From assembly GCA_020465985.1 (NCBI GenBank), contig JAANYP010000288.1, positions 1 through 64,000 on the forward strand: DNA of 64,000 nt, written 5' to 3'. The notes below the pieces were generated by a model. It worked only from the letters and a program-made list of their open reading frames with translations, was not told the DNA's origin and searched no databases. This document shows, piece by piece, positions 10,988-22,637 of the stretch (the first letter of the stretch is position 1; the number at the start of each line of letters is the position of its first letter). This stretch comes from Centrapalus pauciflorus (lineage: Eukaryota; Streptophyta; Magnoliopsida; Asterales; Asteraceae). A program made the position numbers and the translations under genes.

Positions 10988-13900
10988 ATGAAGAAGGAAG
11001 GAAAGAAACTGAAGCACAAGGATTTGAAACCTGTAGAAAAAGAAGATGTTGTGAACGGAAAAGAAGCTCCTAGTGATTCTGAAGACGGTAGCATTGAAAG
11101 TCCTGTTGTTTCTGATGATGATTATGAGGTACAACCGTATTCCAATTTCCAGAACTTTATTTTGATGATTAGATTACGCAGTTATAGTGAACTAAGTCGG
11201 TGTTCACAGACGGTGATTTGTTATAGTATGTGTAAGTAATATATGTTTCCGACTTTAATGTGAAGTGTTAACTACCCTTTGTTGATTAGCGACAAAATGT
11301 ATGAGAAAAATATGAACTTTGTTAACTAATTGTTGTTAAACTTAAGATTCTAGTACTGAATCAAAACCATCCATTAAGACGTTTAATTTACAATGTACGT
11401 TAGTGGCACACATGACTCTCGGCAGTGGGCACCCATATCTCCTCACGGTATACATATTTTAGTTTTCAACTGAAGATTTTGTTGTGTTTGATACTGTAGA
11501 AATACCGAATTGTCACGCTTATGGTAAATGTCGATTTAATAGTTTATCGTTGGAAAATTTAGAATGAATTTTTTTGAGTACAGCTACATGCTTATATTGC
11601 CGTATCTATGTGCAACACTGCAACTAGAAGTCATAATCATATTCCAAGAACTTAAATTATGAGCGTGCTTGTTAACATGTGTCTCTGGTTCTAGAGCTTC
11701 TCAGAAGATAATTTAATAGTTTTTCGTATGAAAATTTAGAATGAATTTTTTTTAGTACAGCTATATGCTTATATTGCCATATATATGTGCAACACTGCAA
11801 CTTGAAGTCATAATCATATTTCAAGAACTTACTTATGAGCGTTTTTGTTAACATGTGTCTCTGGTTCTATCGTTCTAGAGCTTCTCAGAGGATGATGACC
11901 CTTCAAGAAAGCCGGATACAGGATCAGAATCAGAATCAGAATCAGGCTCTGAACAGAGTGAATTCTCAGAAGACGAGGTACATGGTAATTACCTGTTTGG
12001 TGAATTGTATAGATCTTTTTTCTTTCCAATGACATTGATTGATTTTACAATTGCAAAAAATTTGGGCTTGGTCTTCCCAAATTTAAAGCAAAGGCTATCA
12101 ATAACTTGATATGCATGAATGTGATATGTATTTAAATCTGTCCTTATAGTTCTCTGTTTACACAGTGATGCTTCTGGCCTATAACATAGAGAAAATTTGA
12201 AAAAATTGATAATTTTGAGGTCTCCTTTGGAAAATGTTACATGCATAAATGTAATATTGAGTTATATCCTTTGTATGATGTCAGGATGGTGAAAACACAA
12301 ACAATGAAGGTGAATTGAGTGATGGAGTCGATGACCTTGATCAAGGAGATGAAAGTGCAAGTTATGATTCTCGTGAAGTAGTTGATGAGAGTGATTCATC
12401 AGAAGATGAGGTCCGTTATAGTACTTTTCAGTTGAAAGACAGTTGTATTTTGGGGAACCTTCTTTTTTTCTTCTAAATTTGGCTTATGTCACAATTCATG
12501 ACCTAAGACATCTATGTTCCTAGGGAATCTAATATTAATCATATTGTTGATGCATTTTTGGGCGTGGTTTTGATGTTAGTTTATGTAATAGGTTGCTCCG
12601 CGGAACACTATTGGGGATGTTCCCTTAGAGTGGTACAAGGACGAGGAACATATTGGATACGACATTTCTGGGAAGAAAATCAAGAAGAGAGAGAGGCTAG
12701 ATAAATTGGATTCATTTCTAGCCAAAACCGATGACCCAAATAGTTGGTGGGTTTGAGAATTATTTTTAACAAAACTTTTTAGCTTTCTTACTTTTTTTTC
12801 CTAGGTAAATGTTGTTTTTTTTGGAGATAAGAAATGTTTGGTCTCTCTTTTTTTTTTTTGGATGGCCGGACATTTTATCAAATTAATAGGTTAAAGTGTT
12901 ATACCTACAAAGACAATATGAATTAGCTAAATCATAAACAACTGATAACCGATATTGGATGAATTCTACATGCCAAGATCATTATTGTGTATAAAGGATT
13001 TACATTCTTAATATTAAGTTACAGAAGATTATTGCTTTTAACATTTTTTCAGGCGTAAGATCGTCGATGACATTGAAGATGAGGAAGTAGAACTTACTAA
13101 AGAAGAAACTAAGCTTATCCGCCGAATGCTGAAAGGAAATGCGCCTCATGCAGATTTTGATCCGCATGCGGTTTGTGCTCTTATTTGTTATTCCATGCAA
13201 AAATTTGTTGGATGATTTTTAACGAGTTTGATATTGTTTACAATTTTAATACATCCATTTTCTTTATGCTTCATTATCATAACTTCTTGTCTTATCTGCA
13301 GCCGTATGTTGACTGGTTTACCTGGGATGGCGCGAAGCATCCGCTTTCTAATGCTCCCGAACCAAAGAGACGATTTATTCCTTCAAAATGGGAAAGTAAA
13401 AAGGTAAACACTTCTGTGATTTGTTGCTGCTTAATAATGTGAGACATTGTTCATGTGGTACATGGGTACTTGATTATTTGTGTCATCATTATCATTATTG
13501 TAAATCCTTTTCAACTTGTTTTGAGACAAGGTATTGTCTCATAGTTATGTATACTGTGGCATGAGTATAATGTTTTCTTACATCAAATTGTATTTGGAAG
13601 TGAAGTATTGTCTACTAACTTGCTCTACCTTGATGGTTAATGGTCAATGATCTTTCCATTGCCATTTGGGGTGGGGTATATCCATTCTATTCACCGACAC
13701 TATAGGTATGGAACAAGGTACCCTAGGTTTTCCATCTGATGAGCTGCTATGAAAAAGTATTCGTGTATATTTTTTTGCACAAGGGATACTGAGATAACTA
13801 TCAAATTATTTTACACATTCACATTGAAACTAAAACAACAAACGACAATACTAGCACTGATATTACTAGTAAAGTCACCAAACATTTGAAATCGGTTTAT

Positions 13901-16900
13901 ATCGTGAAAGGGTAAAGACAGTCCACATACTTAAGTAAATTTCGTCAATCACCCATGTGTCCATTCATGCAAGTGCTGAAAACCTTTTTTCGGTATTAAT
14001 CATACTTCGTTTTTTTGATCTAAGTTGCAATGGTGAAGGCAACATCTATGATTCCCTTCCTTGCTACTCAGTTATCTATAAATTACGCATGAATAATTGA
14101 ATATGTTTATATTGGTTTATGCTTGAACACTGTGCTTGGCTGGTTGATGATATTCCTGTGAGAAAATTGCTGACACTTTTCATGTTCAGTTTCATTGATC
14201 TGAACACACCAGAAGAATAAATATGACAGTCGTTAGTCGAGCCAACTTTTACTTGAGGGGCAAATGAGCAATAGAAGTCGTATCTTTATAGAAACTAAAA
14301 CATATTTGATCTGGTCATCATCTGACTGTTCTTGCATCAGGTTGTTAGGTATATCAGGGCTATTAGAAAGGGACTGATAAAGTTTGACAAACCAAAAGAA
14401 GAACCCCGTTTCTATAACTTATGGGGTGATGAATCTAGCTCTACAGAAAAGTCGGGGCATGGACTATCATACATACCTGCTCCCAAACCTAAGTTGCCAG
14501 GTTTGTGTTCCTTTATCTACTTGTTCTTAAATTATCCTAGTTGACTTCTTCCTGTCTTAAACTATAACAAGGTAATTTTCTGATAGTTTTATGACTAAAG
14601 TTTTCACGTTTCATCTGTTTTTTCAGGGCATGAGGAATCCTATAATCCTTCTTTGGAATACATTCCAACGCAAGAAGAGATTAGTGCTTATCAACTTATG
14701 TTTGAGGAGGACCGGCCTAAATTTATCCCAAAGCGGTAATGCACAGCGCACAACCATGTCTGATTTGCACTTGCTTGTTTTAGGTTAGAATATTTAAGTA
14801 AATTACTACATCTGTCAATCTTTTAGGTTCACATCTTTAAGAGGAGTTCCCGCTTATGAAAAGATCGTCAGGGAAACTTTTGATCGTTGTTTAGATTTAT
14901 ACTTGTGCCCAAGGGCACGCAAGAAGCGAGTAAGTGTGGCAGAATAATGATTTTTAGATAATTTCATATAACTTGACTCCCAACTCCCAATTGGCATCAT
15001 TTTTTCTTAGTATAACATGAAACTTCATTGTTGTTTTAGATTAATATCGATCCCGAGTCTTTAAAGCCCAAGCTTCCTAGTCGCAAAGATCTTAAGCCTT
15101 ACCCAACAACGTGTTATCTCGAGTATAAAGGACATAAGGGTCCGGTTGCATCGCTTTCGACTGACCTAGCAGGGCAGTACATTGCTTCTGGTAACATATT
15201 TAATAGTAAAATCAATATTCTTTGATCATGGAGGTGTGATTTTGGGTTCTTTTCTAACTGTTGGTATCGACACAGGCTCACATGATGGAACAGTTCGTAT
15301 CTGGGAGGTTGAAACGGGTAGATGTATCAAGGTTTGGGAACTAGGTGAACCTGTGCAGCATGTTGCATGGAATCCATTACCTGAACTTCCTATTTTGGCT
15401 GTCTCCATGTAAGACTAATGCATCGATTCTCTGATCTGTCTGTCTGTCTCTCTCTCTCTTACAAGGTTGAAAGATTATATGCGTCTATTGCAGGGGACAA
15501 GATGTTTTTATTCTTAACACTGGGCTCGAGAAGGAAGAACATAAGATGATTGCTGATCTTTTGCATGTTGAAACTCCAACTGCCGTAGATGATTCCGGTT
15601 AGTGTTCTTTAGCTGCTTTATTGCACTTTTCTTATAAATCAACTCCACTTGACCACTGTTTTTTTCCTGTTCCAGAAAGTGCTGCATCCAGTGTAAGCTG
15701 GTCTCAGTATGATAGATACGAGGGAATCAGGATTAAGCACTTTAAGGTACTTCCATACTGTTCGCTGTCGCTTTATTTATTCAAGAATGAATTATTATGT
15801 TAGTTTGAACTATAAAACTTAATTCACTTGTTTGTGGGTCATTGCAGACTGTGTCTTCAGTGGAATGGCATCGGAAAGGCGACTATTTCTCTACCGTCAT
15901 GCCTGCAGATATCCTTCTCTGCTTTCTGTTTCTTGTTCGAGTTTGCTTGCTTGTTTTCTGTAGCAGTGTAGCTATCTTATTTCTAGGTAGGTGTGTGCAT
16001 CAGGCTGAAATTTGAACTGAAAAATGAAGTAAAGGAAATGAAAATGAACTATTTTTAAAGCAGTTTGGTCTTGAGCCGTGAACCAGATACATAAAATGAT
16101 ATATACAAACCTAAAATAGTGCTGTTTAAACTTTAAAGACTGAAAAATAAGAACATGTTTGCTTTTGACTGGAACTGAACAAAGAACCAGTTTTATTAAA
16201 AAATCTTGAATGAAGGGCTGAGCTGAAAGAACCGGTCTTTTAAAAAATATTTAGTGAGAAGCAAAACATGCATGTGCAGTTCCAGTTGGTTTGGTTCGGT
16301 TTTGTCAGCCTTTACTGAGCCATATTTTTTGGAGATAAATTGTCTTTCTGAAAATTGGAATAGCATGATATTGTTGCATTTCTTACCTTCTCTGTCTACT
16401 TCATCATATCGACCCTGAAAGAGTTCTTTGTTACGTTTGGACCTTATGCTTGCTTTTGTATTTGGTCTAATCATCCGTTTGTTATGCCTTGACTTACTCC
16501 TTACGTGAATCAAAAGCTGTACTAATACACCTGCTTTCAAAGAAAGTTACCCAAAGATTACCATTTAAGTTGCATGGTCTTGCGGTGTCTTCAACTTTCC
16601 ATCCGACGAGATCCATCTTCTTTGTTTCTACAAAAAAGAACGTTCGTGTTTATGATCTGGTGAAAAAGAAGTTCATCAAGAAGCTTGAAGCTGGGGTTCG
16701 TGAAATCTCATCTATCTCCATTCATCCCGGTGGTATGTTTTCATTTGCTTTTGGTTTACTATACCAGCTTGAATTGCACTAGATGGAAGCTATAATGGTA
16801 TATGTAGGAAATTATATGTTTAAGTTGTGATATCTAATGTTTTGTTGAAGAAACCACTTGACGGGCTTCCTGATGCACGGGCAGCGTTTCAGGAAGTAAA

Positions 16901-18907
16901 AATTGTTTTAATGCCCGAAGTCGATGGGTGTATTTCTGCCCTGTGATTGGAAACCCTAATTATAGAAATCAAGAAAAGTGTGACCGTGGACGTATGTTGT
17001 TTTTGGACTGAATCACGTATGCATGTGTTATTGTTTTTCGTTTTCTGTTTTTGTCTTGTACCTTCTGTGTGTCATTTTCTCAACTTCTATTCTGACCTAC
17101 AATAACGCAATGGAATATGGTTGTGCTTTTGTTTATGCCAATATAAACTGTGCTCTCTCCATGCAGGTGATAATGTTATTGCTGGAAGCAAGGATGGAAA
17201 ATTATGTTGGTTTGACATGGATCTTTCTTCAAAACCTTACAAAGTTCTCAAGTGCGTAGATGCTTCTGTTTCATAAAGTTTACTGCTATTAGTACCGGCG
17301 TAATATGTTTCATGACTTTTCTAACCAACATTTTTAATGTGGATGCCATTTAATCGTAACGGGATGCATGATTGGGTGTGCAAACATTAAATTTCCGTAT
17401 AGACTGTTGTGTAATTCTGTTTCTTTCATGTTAATGCAGATCTCACACAAAAGATATAACCAACGTGGCCTTCCATCGCACCTACCCTCTGTTTGCTTCG
17501 TGTTCTGATGATTGCACAGCTTACGTGTTTCATGGCATGGTGTATTCGGATTTAAACCAGAATCCACTTATTGTTCCTTTGGAGATTCTCCATGGACACG
17601 CGAGCACAAATGGAAGAGGTTAGTCTTTACATACCCATAACCATAACCATAACCTACGCTGCTACGCATAAATGCAGGTGTTTGGATATGTGTTTTGAAT
17701 GTGATTATATGATATCAAATAAATCAGATAATCACTTGTTAGAAATTGGTTGCACGAGATAGTATCTGTGATAATAAGATAACCAGTGTTTGGAATATTC
17801 TTGTTATTTAAAGAATTATATTACATAACCTTTTGTGTTTTTTTATATTTTTTTGTTTTTGTTTTCTATTTTATGTTTATATTATTTTCTATTTGTATTT
17901 TTCTCATGTGTAATTACTAGTTTATCCTTTTTGTCTTTATATGTTCTATGTAGTTATTACTTTACCTTTTTTGTTTCCTATAAAAACTTTCCTTTTACAT
18001 ATTTCTTTCTATTGTTTAAATATTTAATAAGAAATTTTGTTTCAATAATAATTTTTACTTACGTTATGCTATAATATATAATAATATTTTCATATTATAT
18101 TATAGGGTTAATTGCCATAAATAACAACTTTTGACTTATTTTTTTACTGTTTATAGACATTTATTTTTTATATAAGTAGATATAAAAACATTAAGCAACC
18201 TCTTATTACCGTTAATGACTCAAAATACAGAAGTTTATACTGTTAATTATAAGAAATACAAAAGTTGATGCTATAATGATGAAAAACAATGTTGCTATAA
18301 ACAGTAGAAAACAAAAAGTTATTGTTATATTTGACAATTGACTCTATTATATAATACTGTTAAATATAATATCTAAATTTTGATGTTTTTATTGATTAAT
18401 ATGATTTTTCCGAATACTTTCTATGTTAAAAGATTTTTTTGTTTTGATCAGTAACATTATTATTTGTTATTTATTTTGAACTTATTGTAACTTTACATTA
18501 ATAAATAATAATGTTTAGCTTATTGTGCCTTTATTATTTTTTTAAACCCGTTGCATCACGCCGGATAAAACTACATTGTTAATAACAAAATCTATGTAAA
18601 AGTCCTATAAATCTTTATGTTTTAACTAATCCTAAATTGATCATTAGAATGCTTTGCAAACACTTATACGTGATTTAAAGTCGCAGTAATTGGATATATG
18701 TTGGTTAAAAACATCGCATCAAGACAATCTGATTGTGTCGATGATTGTTCATATCACAAAACCGTGTTTAGAAGCAGCTCATGATTCATAAAACCGCGTT
18801 GTTTGTTGTTTATGTGTGTAGGTGTGTTGGACTGTAAATTCCACCCGAGGCAGCCTTGGTTGTTCACTGCAGGTGCTGATTCGGTAATCAAGCTCTTCTG
18901 CCATTAG
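10988..18907 (+). CDS. BOP1: BOP1, ribosome biogenesis WD40 protein (18 exons)
   Basis: Nucleolar 60S-subunit assembly factor; in the known PeBoW complex BOP1 joins PES1 and WDR12 for 27S/32S pre-rRNA processing. Exons: 10988-11128, 11879-11977, 12285-12410, 12592-12746, 13053-13170, 13302-13403, 14341-14500, 14627-14735, 14827-14929, 15040-15190, 15276-15408, 15494-15597, 15676-15746, 15848-15908, 16505-16732, 17167-17251, 17440-17618, 18822-18907. They join in frame to 2211 nt, 736 residues plus TAG, normal for the family. Residues about 20-122 are acidic Ser/Asp/Glu-rich. A BOP1NT domain follows (about 125-375: RNTIGDVPLEWYKDEEHIGY, ETKLIRRMLKG, PYVDWFTWDG, EPKRRFIPSKWE). The C-terminal half is WD40 repeats (GHKGPVASLSTD, GSHDGTVRIWEVETG) ending FTAGADSVIKLFCH. 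Intron 14 is U12-type. The ATG is the first in frame with this domain order. Confidence 0.95.
11535..11895 (+). repeat. Tandem duplication in BOP1 intron 1 spanning the exon 2 acceptor
   Basis: Two copies of about 176 bp in direct order. GTTAACATGTGTCTCTGGTT occurs at 11671 and again at 11847, and TTTAATAGTTT at 11535 and 11712. Both copies end in a CTAG acceptor followed by AGCTTCTCAGA. The downstream copy is the real exon 2 start (11879). The upstream copy (about 11694) opens a decoy exon that reaches an in-frame TAG within 15 codons. Confidence 0.8.
15909..16504 (+). other. U12-type AT-AC intron in BOP1
   Basis: Donor ATATCCTTCTC, the exact consensus 5' site of minor-spliceosome AT-AC introns. 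Acceptor AC at 16503-16504. Branch-site-like TGCCTTGACT at 16485-16494 places the branch A about 12 nt from the acceptor, the spacing U12 introns require. Splicing here joins GCA G and GT GAA (Ala-Gly-Glu) and keeps the frame; no GT-AG alternative does so cleanly. Confidence 0.85.
17619..18821 (+). other. Long AT-rich last intron of BOP1
   Basis: 1.2 kb between the last two coding exons. 17825-18075 is T-rich and 18100-18370 looks like an inserted repeat, but I could not define its ends. No ORF of interest. Confidence 0.5.
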
Positions 18908-19300
18908 ATTTATGCCCAAAAGCTCAAAGAACGAATCAGAAAGCGTGAAACTTTACGAGTGGAAGTCGAGACTTGATCGGAGACTGCTTTTCGTGTGATG
19001 GTTAATTGATTTGAACATCATCCACAGGATACAAGATTATGTTATGCTTGTAATTCAGTTTTGTCATCAATGTAGGCAACTATGAACATCTTTGGTGCTG
19101 AATTATGAGTTTTAAATTATTAGTTTTGTTTGCTTTTTATATTTTATGAGTTTGTTTATGTATTATTTTTTTAGGTTTTATTACGAGAAAAGGTAACAAA
19201 TTGTCATATTTCTTTTTTAAAATTTGTATCGCATATTAATTCTTTTTCTTTTTCTGATTAGAGGATTATACTAATCAAAACACACAAATCAAATCAATGT
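18908..19300 (+). other. BOP1 3' untranslated and downstream region
   Basis: Directly follows the TAG. Contains a GC-normal stretch to about 19090 (likely 3' UTR, with TTGTAATTCAGTTTTGTC) and then AT-rich spacer. No clear AATAAA; the polyadenylation site cannot be fixed. Confidence 0.35.
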
Positions 19301-19339
19301 AACCATCCGTGGTATGAAAAAATACATGTGAACTGCCGG

Positions 19340-19690
19340 CCGTTACTGATGGTATCATGAATCACATTCATTTTTAGCCGCTTGTTATGGTTCACATGGT
19401 GATTTTATATTTTGAACCTTTATATTTTGAACCATAGTGAACCATGATAGCGGAGTGAATCGTTGGTGGTATTGTGAACCACGACGGTGTCGTGAACCAC
19501 AACTATTGCGCTTGTTATGGTTCATATGATGATTTTATATTTTGAATCGTAGGGAACAGCGGATTGAATCGTCGGTTGTTTCGAGAACCGTGGGAGGTGA
19601 ATGATATTGTGAATCATGGTGTTGCTGTACATCATTGGCGGTTATCATGACGGTCACAATTGGTGTTATGAATCGTCGACTTTGAAACTT
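19340..19690. repeat. Local degenerate repeat rich in GTGAACCAT
   Basis: The phrase CGCTTGTTATGGTTCA plus a following TGATTTTATATTTTGAA occurs near 19379 and again near 19510, and GTGAACCA(C/T) recurs many times. No ORF; origin not recognised. Confidence 0.5.
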
Positions 19691-19802
19691 ATTTCTTTCA
19701 AAATAAATGAAATGAACATGATCAAATGGATCAGAATACCATTTTAGTATGAATCAAATCAATTTTTTCCGATTTATTTATAACCATGTAACTTTATATC
19801 CT

Positions 19803-20286
19803 ACTAATTTAATTACCTGTATAATATACAGATCTGTTTTAATAATAAATTCAAAATTTTAGAATAATTGTAGAATTTGATAATAAATAGTACAAATATG
19901 AATACTATTTAGGAGATGTGCTCATTATTTATTTAAGCTTTATACATTATAGAATGAAAAGAATTATTAAAATAATTTAAGAAACCTTCATATAATGAAT
20001 GAAAAAATTACTAGTAAAATCCTTAGTTTTATTTATAATTAATAACAATACATAATTGAGATACAATAAACCTTAAATTTATTAATAAATAATATCAACC
20101 GTTAGAAACAATAAATTTTATTTTGTAAGCGTCGTGTATTAACCATTAAAAAGTAATTATTAACCCAATGTTAGTAATAGATTTATTTAAATAAAAAAAA
20201 TTATAAAGTACACATGTCAAATAAATGCTTCGTCAATTGACAGTGTATTTAAGTGTCAAGTGACAATCTAGTTACTCTTTTTTTCA
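19803..20286 (-). mobile_element. Degraded Helitron copy, minus strand
   Basis: Read on the minus strand it starts AAGAGTAACTAGATTGTCAC near 20286 and ends with a stem-loop (ACCTGTATAATATACAG region) and TTAG near 19803. The interior is homologous to 40899-41212, for example ACAATACATAATTGAGATAC here in reverse. The 5' TCTATCTATT and the final C of CTAG are lost. Confidence 0.5.
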
Positions 20287-21465
20287 TAATCATGTTTAAA
20301 TTAACAACAGAAAACTATTTGCAAAAATCATACATAAACATACATTATACCTATGAAAACGTGCAGGTACACATAAACTGTAACGTTGTGAACATATTTT
20401 CACACGAAGCATATTCAGTTATTCACATAAAAATTTTTAACGTTCACATGAACTTTTAAGATGCTAGATGGTCTAAATGTGTGTCAATTTTTACAAATAG
20501 CCTTATATTATTTGTATCTACGTGAATATGAAAAAAAATTTACAACATATTCAAATCCGAAACCCTTGTGTTCATAAGTACGCACAATACTATTTATTTT
20601 TTAGGTACTCACGTGAACAATTATACATATAGTGTGATAGACCATGGGTTTAAACGATATATAAAGATGCAAAGGAAAGAAAAACCAATGTGAGAGTTAC
20701 ATGGTGGTATAAATATCCCACCACTCCCACACTCTTACAAAGCCCCTTGTATACAACATGAACCACAATATTTTCATGACAAAACAAGTCTAGCTTTCAT
20801 GACAAATTCAAGCCTAGATTCTATTGGATGTGAGTTGTATTACTATTCAAGATTTGGTGGCAACCCTCAAGTAAATACACATGTAGAAATTTATAAATTT
20901 AAAAGCTAAGTGAACTAGTATCCACTAACAAGACATACACATTATTTATTAAGAGTTTCTTTCAACACCAAATTAGTTACTCTACCAAAAACCTAAATAG
21001 TATGGATTAAGAAGAGGATTAGAAGTCCCAAAGCAAGATTTAAAAAAGGTGAGCACATTATGTGTTTTATTGGGGTACATATGTACTATATAAATGTTTT
21101 ATGTCTGAATAAGGATTCAAAAAAATGTTTTACCATATTTTCCTTATGGTTATGTAATATATATTTTTTATGACATGATGTTAGCATACACCTGTACGAG
21201 ACATAGAATAAAAAGAAGTCTTGCAAACATATCTTATTACTGTTCTAATAAGCTAGAGTTTTTATTTTAGAGTTAAAATATTCGGTGCTATAATAACTCT
21301 AAGAGATAAATTTTGTACCAAAAGGCAAAGAACGATACCACGTGACCGAGCTGTGACACAGATTTTGAAATCGTATAGATTTTATTCTGTCAAACTTTCT
21401 AATTTTATCCAACATTCACAAAAACATCACAAGCCAACAATAGTAAACTTGTTAACGATTACAAG
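20287..21465. other. Gene-free AT-rich spacer
   Basis: Read on both strands; only short chance ORFs (up to 70 residues) without recognisable domains. No transposon ends were identified. Confidence 0.5.
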
Positions 21466-21727
21466 GAGGCGTTTGGTATGGTGGAATTGAATGAAATGTT
21501 GAAGTACATGAGATTTACATGTAATTTTACTATGTGACGACAACATTGATTTTTAATTAGTAAAGAATTGAGTTCACTATAAATTTCATTTCTTTCGTTC
21601 TCAACATGAAAAGAATCAAAACATTGAAAAAGAAATGTAGATTTAATAGATTTTCTTAATTTATATGTCAACGTTTATTTATTGTAACCATGATTGAAAA
21701 AGTTTATAAATTACCAAACGAACCCTA
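21466..21727. mobile_element. MITE-like element
   Basis: Left end GGAGGCGTTTGGTATGG; right end ATTACCAAACGAACCCTAA is its imperfect inverse. About 260 bp, non-coding. Target duplication not clear. Confidence 0.45.
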
Positions 21728-21728
21728 A

Positions 21729-22436
21729 GGCTATGTATGACATGACTAGCTGTAGCTTCAAGCTGAAACTTTTAGGGTGCGTTTAGTTCCCGAAAATTTT
21801 CAAAATTTCCATCTCACTTTTCAATAAAAATGAAAACTTGTTTACTTAACAACAATTTCATAAATTTTCATTTCACTTTTTAAAATACCACTTTTCATAT
21901 TCTCTCTCTTACTTTTCTACTACCTATCCTATTTCTTTATAATACTCTCTTTCTCTCTCTTACTTTTCCATCACCTATCCTATTTTTTTATTTTATAATC
22001 ACCCATCTTATTTTTCTTAAAACTAAAACTTCATCAACTAAACAAGTTTTCATTTTTCATAGAATCCATTGTTTTTTCTAAAAACTATAACTTGAAAACT
22101 GAAATTAAAAAATGACTAGTTTTCGTTAACTAAACGCACCCTTAGCAGCTCGAGTTTTTTTTTTTTTTTTATAACGTTTGGTAAAGTAACTGTAGGTTTT
22201 AGTATTAAATGAGATAAAAAAACATTGATATTAATTAAAAGTGGTAATTTATAATCATTTGGAGGGCAAAAAAGTAATTTTGTTATTTTAAGCTCGTTTT
22301 GAAAGCTAATTCAAGTAGCTTTAGCTTTTAAAAGCTTTCAAATCCGAATTAAAAGCTTAAACTCCAATCAACCAAACGGAGCTTTTGAGCTTGCGCTTTC
22401 AAAAATCAAAGCCGAAGCTTTTGCCAAACGCAGCCC
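21729..22436. mobile_element. MITE interrupted by a second MITE
   Basis: Outer ends GGCTATGTATGACATGACTA and CCAAACGCAGCCC (reverse complement GGGCTGCGTTTGG), with AGCTTTT-rich interior such as GCTTTCAAAATCAAAGCCG, a common plant MITE type also seen at 61177-61516. It is split by the element at 21775-22141. Confidence 0.45.
21775..22141. mobile_element. Harbinger-type MITE nested in another MITE
   Basis: Ends GGGTGCGTTTAGTTCCCGAA and GTTAACTAAACGCACCC are inverse, flanked by TTA at 21772-21774 and 22142-22144. 367 bp. A diverged relative lies at about 54164-54515. Confidence 0.75.
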
Positions 22437-22637
22437 AAGTCTATAACGAGACACAAAAGCTGCAAATCGAGTGTCATTACTTTTTCAACCAAGTATTAAT
22501 AAATGTACTACTCTGTATTATGTAACAACACATCATGAATCAAAGTGACCAATATTGTTGCATCAAGCAGATAATTATGAAAAATTTACAGGTTTTATTT
22601 TGTCATTTCTCCCAAAAATATGGAAGCAGATGAAAAT

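Noticed and set aside
12592..12750. BOP1 exon 4 donor placed after TTGGTGG
   Set aside because: That choice brings an immediate stop in exon 5; the donor after AGTTG (12746) keeps the frame and restores NSWRKIV.
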